Source of the DNA: Micromonospora sp. NBC_01699
Lineage (GTDB): Bacteria; Actinomycetota; Actinomycetes; Mycobacteriales; Micromonosporaceae
DNA length: 64,000 nt
Direction of reading: 5' to 3'
NCBI RefSeq assembly: GCF_036250065.1
Contig: NZ_CP109199.1
Span: 2,046,001 to 2,110,000, forward strand
Shown: positions 17,478-25,771 of the stretch, piece by piece
How the letters are laid out: each line of letters opens with the position of its first letter
Position numbering within the stretch: position 1 is the stretch's first letter
The notes under the pieces: generated by a model
The model's input: only the letters and a program-made list of their open reading frames with translations
What the model was told of the DNA's origin: nothing
The model's database searches: none
Program-made: the position numbers and the translations under genes

Positions 17478-18507
17478 CACCCGCATCGTCCCCGAGACCC
17501 GGCTGATGGCCGATGACCAGCTCTCCGCCGACGACGCCTGGCACACCCTGCGCCGGTACGGCGGCTGGCACCTGCTGCGGGACGCGTTCATCCGGTTCCG
17601 GTACGGCGACGGCTTCAGCCACTCCCGCGCCACCGCCCTGCAACTCTGCCTGGCCGTGGTCCCGTTCCTGATCGCGCTCACCGGTCTGATCAGCGACCTC
17701 GGGGTGGAGGACGGCGGACGGGTGGTGGCCGACACCGTGGTCGCGCTGACCCCCGGCCAGAGCGACGCCATGGTCGAGGAACTGCTGGTCGACACCGAAC
17801 GCACCGAGGAGGCGGGTGAACTCGCCCTGCTGCTCGGCCTGATCACCGGCCTGGTGGCACTGACCTCGACGATGGCGCAGGTCGAGCGGGGCGCGAACCG
17901 GATCTACGGGGTGGAGCGGGACCGACCCGCGCTGCGCAAGTACGCCCGCGCGGTGGTACTGGCGCTCGGTGCCGGCGTACCGGCGCTGTTCGGGTTCCTC
18001 ATCCTGGTCGGCGGCGGACCGCTCGGCGACTCGGTGCAGCGCTACTACGCCTGGGGCGAGGTCGCGCACACGTTCTGGAACGTGCTCCGCTGGCCGCTGA
18101 GCCTCGGCCTGACCGTCTTCGCGGTCGCGGTGCTGTTCCGGTACGCCCCGCGTCGCCGCCAACCGGGCGTGTCCTGGCTGCTGTTCGGGGCGGCGCTGGC
18201 CACCGCGCTGTGGTGGCTGGCGAGCGTGCTGCTGGCCGCGTACATCGGGCTCAGCGACGGGTTCGGGGAGACGTACGGTGCGCTCGCCGGGATGATGGCG
18301 CTGCTGCTCTGGGCCAACCTCACCGGGATCGCGCTGCTCGGCGGGCTGGCCTTCAGCGCCCAACTGGAGGCACTGCGGATCGGGGTGCCGGAGCCGGCCG
18401 AGCCGGACCGCTGGCAGCCCCGGACGGACGTGACCGTACCGGTCGCCCGTACCGCCGACCACGACGCCGCCACCGACCACGCCGAACCGGGGCCGCCCTC
18501 GCCCTGA
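17470..18507 (+). CDS. YihY/UPF0761-type (BrkB-like) membrane protein
   Basis: 345 residues from GTG 17470, overlapping the lipid kinase gene by 8 bp. About six transmembrane segments can be read (ATALQLCLAVVPFLIALTGL; LALLLGLITGLVALTSTMA; AVVLALGAGVPALFGFLILV; WPLSLGLTVFAVAVLFRYAP; the LLFGAALATALWWLASVLLA segment; GMMALLLWANLTGIALLGGL), with the family signatures QVERGANRIYGVERDRP and ETYGALAGMM. A function for the family is not established (earlier called ribonuclease BN, now considered wrong). The C-terminus is a hydrophilic tail. The neighbours suggest a role at the membrane linked to lipid turnover. Confidence 0.9.
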   Translation: MSSTRIVPETRLMADDQLSADDAWHTLRRYGGWHLLRDAFIRFRYGDGFSHSRATALQLCLAVVPFLIALTGLISDLGVEDGGRVVADTVVALTPGQSDAMVEELLVDTERTEEAGELALLLGLITGLVALTSTMAQVERGANRIYGVERDRPALRKYARAVVLALGAGVPALFGFLILVGGGPLGDSVQRYYAWGEVAHTFWNVLRWPLSLGLTVFAVAVLFRYAPRRRQPGVSWLLFGAALATALWWLASVLLAAYIGLSDGFGETYGALAGMMALLLWANLTGIALLGGLAFSAQLEALRIGVPEPAEPDRWQPRTDVTVPVARTADHDAATDHAEPGPPSP

Positions 18508-18590
18508 CCGGTCGCCCGCCCGCCGCGAGCCGGGGTGTACCGAGCTACCCGATCGGGTATCGGCACGCCAGGCATCGAGGAGGTGCGGGT

Positions 18591-20057
18591 GTGAGCGCGG
18601 TCAAGGACATACTGCGGCGGCCGGGCGGCCAGTTCACCGAACGAAGCCTGGCCGGTCTCGTGTTCATCATCGGCACCGGCGTGGGATTCGCCCTGCTGCT
18701 GACCCTGGTCCGGGTCGAGTGGGGACCGCTGCACCGCGTCGACGGCGGGGTCGCGGCCTGGTTCAACGACCTGGTCTCCGCCCACGACCCGTTGGTCACG
18801 GTGCTGCGGGCGATCACCGACCTCGGTGGACGACCGATCATGCTCTGGCTGGTCACGGTCGCGGTGGTCGGGCTGCTGATCCGCCGGCAGGGGCGGTTGG
18901 CCGGCTACCTGGTGGTCACCGGGCTCGGTGCGCTGGCCCTGGACCCGTCCCTGAAGGCACTGGTCGGGCGGCTGCGTCCGGTGGTCGACGTGCCGGTCGC
19001 GGCGGGCGTGGGCAACAGCTTCCCCAGCGGGCACGCGCTCGGCTCGCTGGTCGCGTACGGGGCCCTGCTGCTGGTCTTCCTGCCGGCGATCCGGCCCCGG
19101 TGGCGCCGCCCGGCGATCGCGTTCGTCGCCGTACTGGTGTTCGCGATCGGGCTGACCCGGATCGCGCTCGGCGTGCACTTCGTCTCCGACGTACTCGGTG
19201 GCTGGTTGCTCGGGCTGGCCTGGCTGGTCGTCACCGGGTACGCCTTCCGCCTCTGGCGGCGCGAGCGGGGCCGCCCGGTGCCGGCGCTGACCGAGGGGCT
19301 GGAACCGGAGGCCCGGCGCGACCTGGAGCCGGCGCCGGAGGAGGAACGGATGCTGCCACACCCCTGGGCCGGCGCTGCCGAACTGGTGACCGGCTGGGTG
19401 CTGGTGTTCGCCGCGCTGTACGGCTTCGGCATGCTGGTCAGCTACTACGCCGACGGTACGTTCGTGGCGACGCTCGATACCGAGGTGCCGCGCTGGTTCG
19501 AGCAGCACCGCACGGCCACCCTGAACGACATCAGCTGGGGCTGGAGCAAGGTCGGTGACACGCACGCGATCATGTTCGTCTCGCTGATCTTCTGTCCGCT
19601 GGTGCTGGCGGTCTGGCGTCGTTGGCGACCGGTGCTCTTCGTCGCCCTGACCATGTTCGGTGAGCTGGCGCTCTTCCTGGCCAGCGCCCGCGCGGTCGAC
19701 CGGCCCCGGCCGGCGGTGGAGAACCTGGACGGCCAGATGCCGACGGCGTCGTTCCCGTCCGGCCACATCGCCGCCACCATGTGCCTGTACGTGGCGATCG
19801 CGGTGCTGGTGATGCCGCGTACCGACCGGTGGTGGCGGTGGCTGACGGTGGTCGCCGCGGTGGTGATGCCGGTCGGCGTCGCGATCTCCCGGATGTACCG
19901 GGGCATGCACCACCCGAGCGACTTCGCCGGGGCCATCCTGCTCACCGTGCTCTGGGTCGGCCTGCTCTACCTCGTGGTACGCCCCAACGCCGACCTCGAA
20001 CAGGGCAACCGGCCGAGCACTACGGAACCCGACGCGCTGGTTAGAGTGGCGGCATGA
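18591..20057 (+). CDS. double PAP2 (type 2 phosphatidic acid phosphatase) membrane protein
   Basis: 488 residues from GTG 18591 with GAGGAGG upstream. It holds two complete PAP2 domains in one chain. Copy 1 (about 15-220): KALVGRLRP, FPSGH at 144-148, RIALGVHFVSDVLGG. Copy 2 (about 265-475): ARAVDRPRPAVENL, FPSGH at 388-392, SRMYRGMHHPSDFAGA. Each copy has the KX6RP, PSGH and SRX5HX3D catalytic motifs, slightly degenerate in copy 1 (T in place of S in motif 3, TRIALGVH). The family dephosphorylates phosphatidate, undecaprenyl pyrophosphate or similar lipid phosphates. The tandem fusion is unusual; ATGA couples it to the next gene. Confidence 0.9.
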   Translation: MSAVKDILRRPGGQFTERSLAGLVFIIGTGVGFALLLTLVRVEWGPLHRVDGGVAAWFNDLVSAHDPLVTVLRAITDLGGRPIMLWLVTVAVVGLLIRRQGRLAGYLVVTGLGALALDPSLKALVGRLRPVVDVPVAAGVGNSFPSGHALGSLVAYGALLLVFLPAIRPRWRRPAIAFVAVLVFAIGLTRIALGVHFVSDVLGGWLLGLAWLVVTGYAFRLWRRERGRPVPALTEGLEPEARRDLEPAPEEERMLPHPWAGAAELVTGWVLVFAALYGFGMLVSYYADGTFVATLDTEVPRWFEQHRTATLNDISWGWSKVGDTHAIMFVSLIFCPLVLAVWRRWRPVLFVALTMFGELALFLASARAVDRPRPAVENLDGQMPTASFPSGHIAATMCLYVAIAVLVMPRTDRWWRWLTVVAAVVMPVGVAISRMYRGMHHPSDFAGAILLTVLWVGLLYLVVRPNADLEQGNRPSTTEPDALVRVAA

Positions 20058-20725
20058 GGATCGGCCCGGAGCAGACCGTCTCGTCCGCCGCCGCCAGTCC
20101 GGCCCCGCCCCCGGTGGCCCGGCCCCCGGCCGCCCGCCTCGCGGCCACGGTCGGCGGCGCGCCGACCGGCGGCACGCCGACCCCGCTGCTGCGCCGGCTG
20201 ATCGGCTCGGTGCTGCGCCGGGTCCGGTTGCGGCAGGGGCGGACCCTGCGCGACGTCGCCCGGACGGCGGGCGTTTCGGTGCCGTACCTGTCCGAGATCG
20301 AGCGGGGCCGCAAGGAACCCTCCTCCGAGGTGCTGGCCGCGATCTGCCGCGCGCTCGGACTGCACCTGACCGAACTGCTCGAACAGGTACGCGACGACCT
20401 GTCCCGGATCGAGCCCGCGCGCCCGGTCGTCCCGCCGCGGGTCGGAGAGCTGCCCACCGGGCAGCCGTCGGCCGTGCGTCGGGCACCGGAGATCACTTGC
20501 GCTGTCGGCGGATCTCCCGACAGCAGAATCCGTTCCCCTCGCCCCCGTCGGGGCGGGAAGCTGCATGGGTCGGTTATCCGGGCGAACACCTCGCCCGCCG
20601 GCCGGGCAGGAGGCGGGATCTATGACCGGGCAAAGGGTATGGATGCGCGCGGAGGCACAGGTCTCGTTCGGCGACCAGGTCTACGACCGGTTGCTCCAGG
20701 AACGGATCATCTTCCTCGGCAGTGA
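20054..20725 (+). CDS. ClgR/PopR-like XRE-family activator
   Basis: 223 residues as read. ATG 20054 overlaps the PAP2 stop (ATGA). Residues ~47-115 are a Cro/C1 helix-turn-helix (LRDVARTAGVSVPYLSEIER) followed by GRKEPSSEVLAAICRALGL, very close in pattern to Streptomyces ClgR, which activates clpP and clpC genes. The first 45 residues are Ala/Pro-rich. The ~85 residues after TELLEQVRDD are basic and low in complexity and run 104 bp into the clpP-like gene; the last part is probably a passive read-through of the clpP region, so the functional protein may be the N-terminal ~130 residues. Its position upstream of a ClpP paralogue supports the ClgR/PopR role. Confidence 0.8.
   Translation: MRIGPEQTVSSAAASPAPPPVARPPAARLAATVGGAPTGGTPTPLLRRLIGSVLRRVRLRQGRTLRDVARTAGVSVPYLSEIERGRKEPSSEVLAAICRALGLHLTELLEQVRDDLSRIEPARPVVPPRVGELPTGQPSAVRRAPEITCAVGGSPDSRIRSPRPRRGGKLHGSVIRANTSPAGRAGGGIYDRAKGMDARGGTGLVRRPGLRPVAPGTDHLPRQ
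20500..20510. promoter_or_regulatory. candidate ClgR-type operator CGC-N5-GCG
   Basis: CGCTGTCGGCG (20500-20510) fits the core CGC-N5-GCG of the ClgR box known from Streptomyces and corynebacteria. It lies 112 bp before the clpP-like start, inside the C-terminal end of the regulator frame. In a 70+% GC genome such short matches occur by chance, so this is weak. Confidence 0.3.
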
Positions 20726-21230
20726 GGTCGACGACGCCTCGGCGAACCGGATCAGCGCGCAGATACTGCTGCTCTCGGCCGCCGACCCGACCCGGGACAT
20801 CAAGCTCTACATCAACTCACCGGGTGGCTCGATCAGCGCCGGCATGGCGGTCTACGACACCATGCAGTTCGTCCCGAACGACGTCGCCACCATCGCCCTG
20901 GGACTCGCCGGTTCGATGGCGCAGTTCCTGCTCTGCACCGGCACCGCCGGCAAGCGCTACGCGCTGCCGCACGCGCAGGTGATGATGCACCAGCTCTCCG
21001 GCGGCATCGGTGGCACCGCAGCCGACATCGCCATCCAGGCGGAGAACATGCTGCACGTCAAGCGGACCACACACGAGCTGCTGGCCCGGCACACCGGGCG
21101 TACGGTCGAGGAGATCACCACCGACTCCGACCGGGACCGTTGGTTCACCGCCGAGCAGGCGAAGTCGTACGGCATGATCGACCACGTGATCGCCCGAGCC
21201 GGCCAACTCCCGGATCCCGAGCCGGCCTGA
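20622..21230 (+). CDS. ClpP-family serine protease subunit (paralogue)
   Basis: 202 residues from ATG 20622 with AGGAGG eight bases before. It matches the ~200-residue ClpP peptidase: QERIIFLGSEVDDASANRI, LYINSPGGSISAGMAVYDTM, catalytic S98 (GLAGSMAQFLL) and H123 (VMMHQ), and the head-domain helix with LLARHTGRT. A catalytic Asp is likely in TTDSDRDRWF. The subunits form a barrel that works with ClpX or ClpC unfoldases to degrade proteins. The loop GLAGSMAQ differs from the usual GMAASMGA, so this is probably a secondary paralogue like Streptomyces ClpP3/4, in keeping with the adjacent PopR/ClgR-like gene. Confidence 0.92.
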   Translation: MTGQRVWMRAEAQVSFGDQVYDRLLQERIIFLGSEVDDASANRISAQILLLSAADPTRDIKLYINSPGGSISAGMAVYDTMQFVPNDVATIALGLAGSMAQFLLCTGTAGKRYALPHAQVMMHQLSGGIGGTAADIAIQAENMLHVKRTTHELLARHTGRTVEEITTDSDRDRWFTAEQAKSYGMIDHVIARAGQLPDPEPA

Positions 21231-21282
21231 CCGGACCGGACGGCGGACGTCCTGCTGGCGGCCGGACACTAGGGTCGGGCGG

Positions 21283-22386
21283 GTGACCAGGCCAGAGCCG
21301 AACGGTGAGATCCGGGTGGTGGCGCCACCGTTGGAGCCGGACGTTCCCCGATGGATCCAACTGCCGGTGCGCGTGCTCGCCGCGTTGGTGATCGTGCCAC
21401 TGGGCCTGCTCTGGGAGGCCGCCCGGCTGACCGGCCGGCTCCTGTACCGCTACCTGGTCCGTCCCGTGGGCCGGGCCGTCGACCGGTTGCTCTGGCGCCC
21501 GCTGGTGTGGGCCGCCCGGCACCTGGTGTGGCTACCCCTGGTCTGGGCGGCGCGTCATCTCGTCTGGCTACCCCTGGTCTGGGCGGCGCGTCATCTCGTC
21601 TGGCTACCCCTGGTCTGGGCGGCCCGTGGGGTGGGCTGGGTGGCCCGTCAGATGGTCTGGCTGCCGGTGCGGTGGATCGCGCTGAACCTGGTCTGGCGGC
21701 CGCTGGTCTGGGCCGGACGGTACCTGCTCTGGTACCCGTTGGCCTGGCTCGTCCGTTACCTGGTCCTGGCACCGCTGAGCTGGCTGCACGGGCTGCTCGC
21801 CGCACCGGCACGGGCGTTCGTACGCGTGCTCGCGGCGGTTGCCGGCTGGCTGCTGGGCCGGCTCGCCGCCGTACTGGGCCTGCTCTGGGCGGGGGTGTGG
21901 TGGGTCGGGCGGGTGTTGGCGGGCGGAGCCCGGTTCGGCTGGTGGCTGCTCGGGCTGACGGTCCGGTCCGGGTACCGGTACCTGCTGCGTCCGATCGGGT
22001 GGGCGGTGCGCTGGACCTGGTGGCAGACGGTGGTTCCGCTCGGGCGCGCGATCGGCTGGTCGGTCGGCCAACTCGCCCGCGTGCTGCGCCCGCTCGGGCT
22101 GGCCGCGGTCCACCTGGGACGGCTGCTGTGGGCGGGGGTGCGGTTCGGCTGGTGGCTGTGCGGTGTGCTGATGCGGTTCGTCCACCGGTTCCTGCTGCGC
22201 CCGGTCGGGCGGGCGGTGCGTTGGACCTGGCGGCACACCCTGGTCCCGGTCGGGCGGGCGATCGGTCGGCTGTGGTCGGGCGGTGTCGTACCGGCGGGTC
22301 GGTGGCTGCGCGACGACGTGGTCCGGCCGGTGCGGGTGACCACCCGGCAGGTCCTCGTCGCGTTCGGCTTCCGCCGCCGCACCTGA
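21283..22386 (+). CDS. Trp/Arg/Leu-rich repetitive membrane-associated protein
   Basis: 367 residues from GTG 21283. I do not recognise a family. After a hydrophilic ~25-residue start it is almost entirely W, R, L, V and A, with one or more Trp every 5-7 residues and Arg or His every few residues. A 12-residue motif LVWAARHLVWLP occurs three times in tandem (74-85, 86-97, 98-109), with diverged copies continuing as LVWAARGVGWVARQMVWLP. A second type of repeat, LLRP(I/V)GxAVRWTWxxTxVPxGRAIG, occurs twice (about 233-265 and 305-332). Such amphipathic segments would lie in or along the membrane interface. It may be the last gene of the lipid/ClpP block. Confidence 0.75.
   Translation: MTRPEPNGEIRVVAPPLEPDVPRWIQLPVRVLAALVIVPLGLLWEAARLTGRLLYRYLVRPVGRAVDRLLWRPLVWAARHLVWLPLVWAARHLVWLPLVWAARHLVWLPLVWAARGVGWVARQMVWLPVRWIALNLVWRPLVWAGRYLLWYPLAWLVRYLVLAPLSWLHGLLAAPARAFVRVLAAVAGWLLGRLAAVLGLLWAGVWWVGRVLAGGARFGWWLLGLTVRSGYRYLLRPIGWAVRWTWWQTVVPLGRAIGWSVGQLARVLRPLGLAAVHLGRLLWAGVRFGWWLCGVLMRFVHRFLLRPVGRAVRWTWRHTLVPVGRAIGRLWSGGVVPAGRWLRDDVVRPVRVTTRQVLVAFGFRRRT
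21502..21609 (+). repeat. three 36-bp tandem repeats inside the Trp-rich gene
   Basis: Units 21502-21537, 21538-21573 and 21574-21609 each encode LVWAARHLVWLP. The second and third are identical in DNA; the first differs only at synonymous sites. Recent duplication in frame is clear. Confidence 0.95.
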
Positions 22387-22487
22387 CCCGGTCGGCGCCG
22401 TACCCCACCGTGACGGGGCGACGATGACGGGGCGACGATATAGTGACAAGCTTGACTATCTTGGGTCGCGGCGGGTAGCGTACCGGG

Positions 22488-22501
22488 CTTAACCGGTTAA
22501 G
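22488..22501. promoter_or_regulatory. 14-bp perfect palindrome CTTAACCGGTTAAG
   Basis: A perfect palindrome 171 bp before the M1 aminopeptidase start, just downstream of a promoter-like TTGACT (22452-22457)...TAGCGT. It is followed by GCCGGTT. The core AACCGGTT recurs upstream of the mannanase gene. This has the form of a dimeric repressor operator. Confidence 0.6.
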
Positions 22502-22672
22502 AAGCCGGTTGATCCGACATCCTGTGGTGGGGATGATGCCGTCCGGGCGGCCTGGCGGGCGACTGCCGGGCCGCCCGGACGCGCGCCACCCGAGCCGCGC
22601 GCCGGCTCACGCTCCGTGCCGTCGGGCCGGGTGTCTTCCCCGGCCCGAACACCGGCACTAGCGTGACGCGCT

Positions 22673-24061
22673 ATGCACATGATTCGACGGATCACGGCGG
22701 TCGTCGCAGCGGCGACCCTCACCCTCACCGTCACCGGATCGCCGGCCAGCGCCGGCAGGAGCCGGGCCGGCGCGCCCGGGGCCGGGGACGGCTACTTCCC
22801 GCTCGCCGGCAACGGCGGGTACGACGTACGACACTACGGACTTGAGATCCGATACCAGCCGGCCACCCGCGCGTTCTCCGGGGTGGCGACGATCAGTGCG
22901 CGGGCCACCGACCGGCTCACCCGGTTCAACCTTGACCTGCGCGGTTTCGAGGTGCGGTCGGTGACCGTTGACGGGCGGTCGGCGCGGTTCGACCGGGACG
23001 GCCAGGAGCTGCGGATCTCGCCCCGGCACGACCTCTCGTCCGGCGAGCGGTTCACCGTCGTCGTGCGCTACGACGGTACGACCGGCCAACCGACCGACAA
23101 CGAGGGCGCGCTCTACGGCTGGGTCTCCACCCCGGATGGTTCCTTCGTGGCCAACGAGCCGGAGGGGGCGTCGACCTGGTACCCGGTCAACGACCACCCC
23201 ACCGACAAGGCGAGCTACGACTTCCGGATCACCGTCCCGGAGGGCAAGACGGCGGTGGCCAACGGTGAACTGGTCGACCAGCGGACCAGGGCCGGCTGGA
23301 CCACCTTCACCTGGCGGGCCACCGACCAGATGGCCAGCTACCTGTCCACCGCCTCGGTCGGCGACTACGACCTGCGGCGCAGCACCGGCCCCCGGGGACT
23401 GCCGATCATCGACGCGATCGACCGGGATCTGCCGGCGGACGCCGCCGCCAACCTGGCCCGTACGCCGGAGATGATCGCCTACTTCAGTGACCTGTTCGGG
23501 CGCTACCCGTTCACCTCGTTCGGCGCGATCATCGACGACGACGAGGACGCCGGTTACGCGCTGGAGACCCAGACCCGGCCGATCTACTCCGGCCCGCCGT
23601 CCGAGGGTACGGTCGCGCACGAGCTGGCCCACCAGTGGTTCGGCAACAGTGTGAGCCCGGAGCGCTGGCAGGATATCTGGCTCAACGAGGGCTTCGCCAC
23701 GTACGCGGAGTGGTTGTGGACCGAGCACACCGGCGGCACCACCGCGGCGGCCCGGTTCGACACCTACTACGCCCGGCCGGACACCTCCGGCATCTGGAAC
23801 CCGCCGCCGGGTGACCCGGGCGCGGACAACCTGTTCGCCGGTTCGGTCTACACCAAGGGCGCGATGACCCTCCAGGCACTGCGCGAGAAGATCGGCGACC
23901 GGGCCTTCTTCGCCCTGCTGCGCACCTGGTACGCGGCGAACCGCGACGGTACGGTCGGCACCGCCGACTTCGTCCGGCTCGCCGAGCGGGTCTCCGGCAA
24001 GCGGCTGGGCGCATTCTTCCAGACCTGGGTCTACACCCCGGGCAAGCCCACCACCTGGTGA
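22673..24061 (+). CDS. secreted M1-family zinc aminopeptidase
   Basis: 462 residues; signal peptide (about 1-27, GSPASAG). It is a gluzincin of the M1 family, removing N-terminal residues from peptides outside the cell. The zinc site is complete: H316-E317-x2-H320 (HELAHQWFGN) and E339 (NEGFATYAEW) with 18 residues between. The exopeptidase motif of this group is present only loosely (YALETQTRPIY instead of the classic GAMEN), a form seen in the secreted actinobacterial M1 proteins. Length is about half that of PepN because the C-terminal helical domain is missing, again typical of the secreted type. ATG 22673 or 22679 may start. A candidate operator is upstream. Confidence 0.92.
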   Translation: MHMIRRITAVVAAATLTLTVTGSPASAGRSRAGAPGAGDGYFPLAGNGGYDVRHYGLEIRYQPATRAFSGVATISARATDRLTRFNLDLRGFEVRSVTVDGRSARFDRDGQELRISPRHDLSSGERFTVVVRYDGTTGQPTDNEGALYGWVSTPDGSFVANEPEGASTWYPVNDHPTDKASYDFRITVPEGKTAVANGELVDQRTRAGWTTFTWRATDQMASYLSTASVGDYDLRRSTGPRGLPIIDAIDRDLPADAAANLARTPEMIAYFSDLFGRYPFTSFGAIIDDDEDAGYALETQTRPIYSGPPSEGTVAHELAHQWFGNSVSPERWQDIWLNEGFATYAEWLWTEHTGGTTAAARFDTYYARPDTSGIWNPPPGDPGADNLFAGSVYTKGAMTLQALREKIGDRAFFALLRTWYAANRDGTVGTADFVRLAERVSGKRLGAFFQTWVYTPGKPTTW

Positions 24062-24132
24062 CCCGGTAGTCGTTCCGGCCCCTCGTCGTCGCCCCCTCGG
24101 CGGCGGCGGGGGGCCGTTCCGGGAGGCGCCAA

Positions 24133-24143
24133 CTTAACCGGTT
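24133..24143. promoter_or_regulatory. partial copy of the CTTAACCGGTT palindrome
   Basis: CTTAACCGGTT at 24133-24143 is identical to the first 11 bases of the palindrome at 22488 and includes the perfect 8-bp core AACCGGTT. It lies 127 bp upstream of the mannanase start and is probably a second site for the same regulator. Confidence 0.5.
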
Positions 24144-24269
24144 GCGTTCATCGATACATGCCCCTACTCTGATCCGTGCGCCGCAGGAAGCCGGGTGGCA
24201 GCTGCCGGGCAGCAGTTGCCGAACCCTCACGTCCCCTCCCCGTTCCAGGGGCTCTTCCTGAGGTAGGCC

Positions 24270-25682
24270 ATGAAAACACGTGTCTTCGCCGCCATCGCGG
24301 CGCTGCTCGCCGTACTCGTCTCCGTACTCGCGTTCATCCAGCCGGCGCATGCCGCGGCCGGCTTCACCGTGAGCGGGGGCCAGCTAATCGACGCCAACGG
24401 CAATCCGTTCGTGATGCGCGGGGTCAGTCACGCGCACGCCTGGTACCCGACCCAGACCGGCTCGTTCGCCAGCATCAAGGCGCTCGGCGCGAACACCGTC
24501 CGGGTCGTGCTGAGCTCCGGTGCCCGCTGGACGCAGAACACCGCCAGCGACGTGTCCAACGTGATCTCCACCTGCAAACAGAACCGGCTGATTTGCGTAC
24601 TGGAGGTGCACGACACCACCGGGTACGGCGAGGAGGGCGCGGCCATCACCCTCGACCAGGCGGTCAGTTACTGGATCAGCATCCAGAGCGCACTCGCCGG
24701 TCAGGAGCGGTACGTCATCCTCAACATCGGCAACGAGCCGTTCGGCAACAACGCCAGCGTCAGCGCCACCTGGCCGACGGCCACCCGCAACGCGATCACC
24801 CGGCTGCGCGACGCCGGCTTCGACCACACGATCATGGTCGACGCGCCGCACTGGGGTCAGGACTGGCAGTTCATCATGCGCGACAACGCGCAGTCGGTGT
24901 TCAACAGCGACCCGGACCGCAACACCGTTTTCAGCGTCCACATGTACGGCGTCTACGACACCGCCGCCGAGATCACCGACTACCTCGGCCGGTTCCGCAG
25001 CGCCAACCTGCCGATAGTGGTCGGCGAGTTCGGCCACAACCACTCCGACGGCAACCCGGACGAGGACACGATCATGTCCTACACCCAGGCCAACGGGATC
25101 GGTTACATCGGCTGGTCGTGGAGCGGCAACGGGGGTGGCGTCGAGTATCTGGACATGGTGACCAACTTCAACGCCGCCAGTCTGACCTCCTGGGGTCAGC
25201 GGATCTTCAACGGTGCCAACGGGATCCGGCAGACCTCCCGCGAGGCGAGCGTCTACAGCGGCAACCCGACCACCCCGCCGACCACCCGGCCCCCGACCAC
25301 GCCGCCGACCACCCCGCCCACGACCCGCCCGCCCACCACGCCGCCGACCACGCCACCGGTGACCACGCCGCCGGCCGGTACGCGCACCTGCACCGCGACG
25401 TACGCGGTGACCGGCCAGTGGCAGGGCGGGTTCCAGGCCGACGTACGGGTCACCGCCGGCAGTACGCCGATCAGCGGCTGGACGGTCAACTGGACCTTCG
25501 GCAACGGGCAGACGCTCAGCCAGTCCTGGAACGCCACGGTCAGCAGCAGCGGTTCGGCGGTCACCGCCCGGAACGTGGCCTACAACGGCAGCCTCGCCGC
25601 CGGGGCCGGTACGAGCTTCGGCTTCATCGGTACCTGGAACGGCACCAACGGCGTCCCGACCCTGCGCTGCACGGCCAGTTGA
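24270..25682 (+). CDS. secreted GH5 (subfamily 8-like) beta-mannanase with CBM2
   Basis: 470 residues. Signal peptide (about 1-28, PAHAAA), GH5 catalytic barrel (about 31-325), a Thr/Pro linker (about 330-370, repeats of TTPPTTRPP), then a CBM2 cellulose-binding module (about 372-470, with Trp of GQWQGGF and TVNWTFGNGQ, and the terminal disulfide Cys pair). Catalytic residues are E156 (NIGNEPFG, acid/base) and E253 (VGEFGHNHSDG, nucleophile). The features RGVSHAHAWYP and WSWSGNGGGVEYLDM are diagnostic of the actinobacterial beta-1,4-mannanases in GH5_8, so the likely substrate is mannan or galactomannan bound to cellulose. Ends in an intrinsic terminator. Confidence 0.94.
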   Translation: MKTRVFAAIAALLAVLVSVLAFIQPAHAAAGFTVSGGQLIDANGNPFVMRGVSHAHAWYPTQTGSFASIKALGANTVRVVLSSGARWTQNTASDVSNVISTCKQNRLICVLEVHDTTGYGEEGAAITLDQAVSYWISIQSALAGQERYVILNIGNEPFGNNASVSATWPTATRNAITRLRDAGFDHTIMVDAPHWGQDWQFIMRDNAQSVFNSDPDRNTVFSVHMYGVYDTAAEITDYLGRFRSANLPIVVGEFGHNHSDGNPDEDTIMSYTQANGIGYIGWSWSGNGGGVEYLDMVTNFNAASLTSWGQRIFNGANGIRQTSREASVYSGNPTTPPTTRPPTTPPTTPPTTRPPTTPPTTPPVTTPPAGTRTCTATYAVTGQWQGGFQADVRVTAGSTPISGWTVNWTFGNGQTLSQSWNATVSSSGSAVTARNVAYNGSLAAGAGTSFGFIGTWNGTNGVPTLRCTAS

Positions 25683-25771
25683 CCCACCGAAGCTGACCCA
25701 GCTGATTCGTCGGCGCCGATCAATTCGGGGCGCCGTGACATCGGAACCGATGGCGGCGGGCCAACCCGACA

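Noticed and set aside
20500-20510. CGC-N5-GCG as a proven ClgR site
   Set aside because: Listed only as a weak candidate; such 6-base matches are frequent at this GC content.
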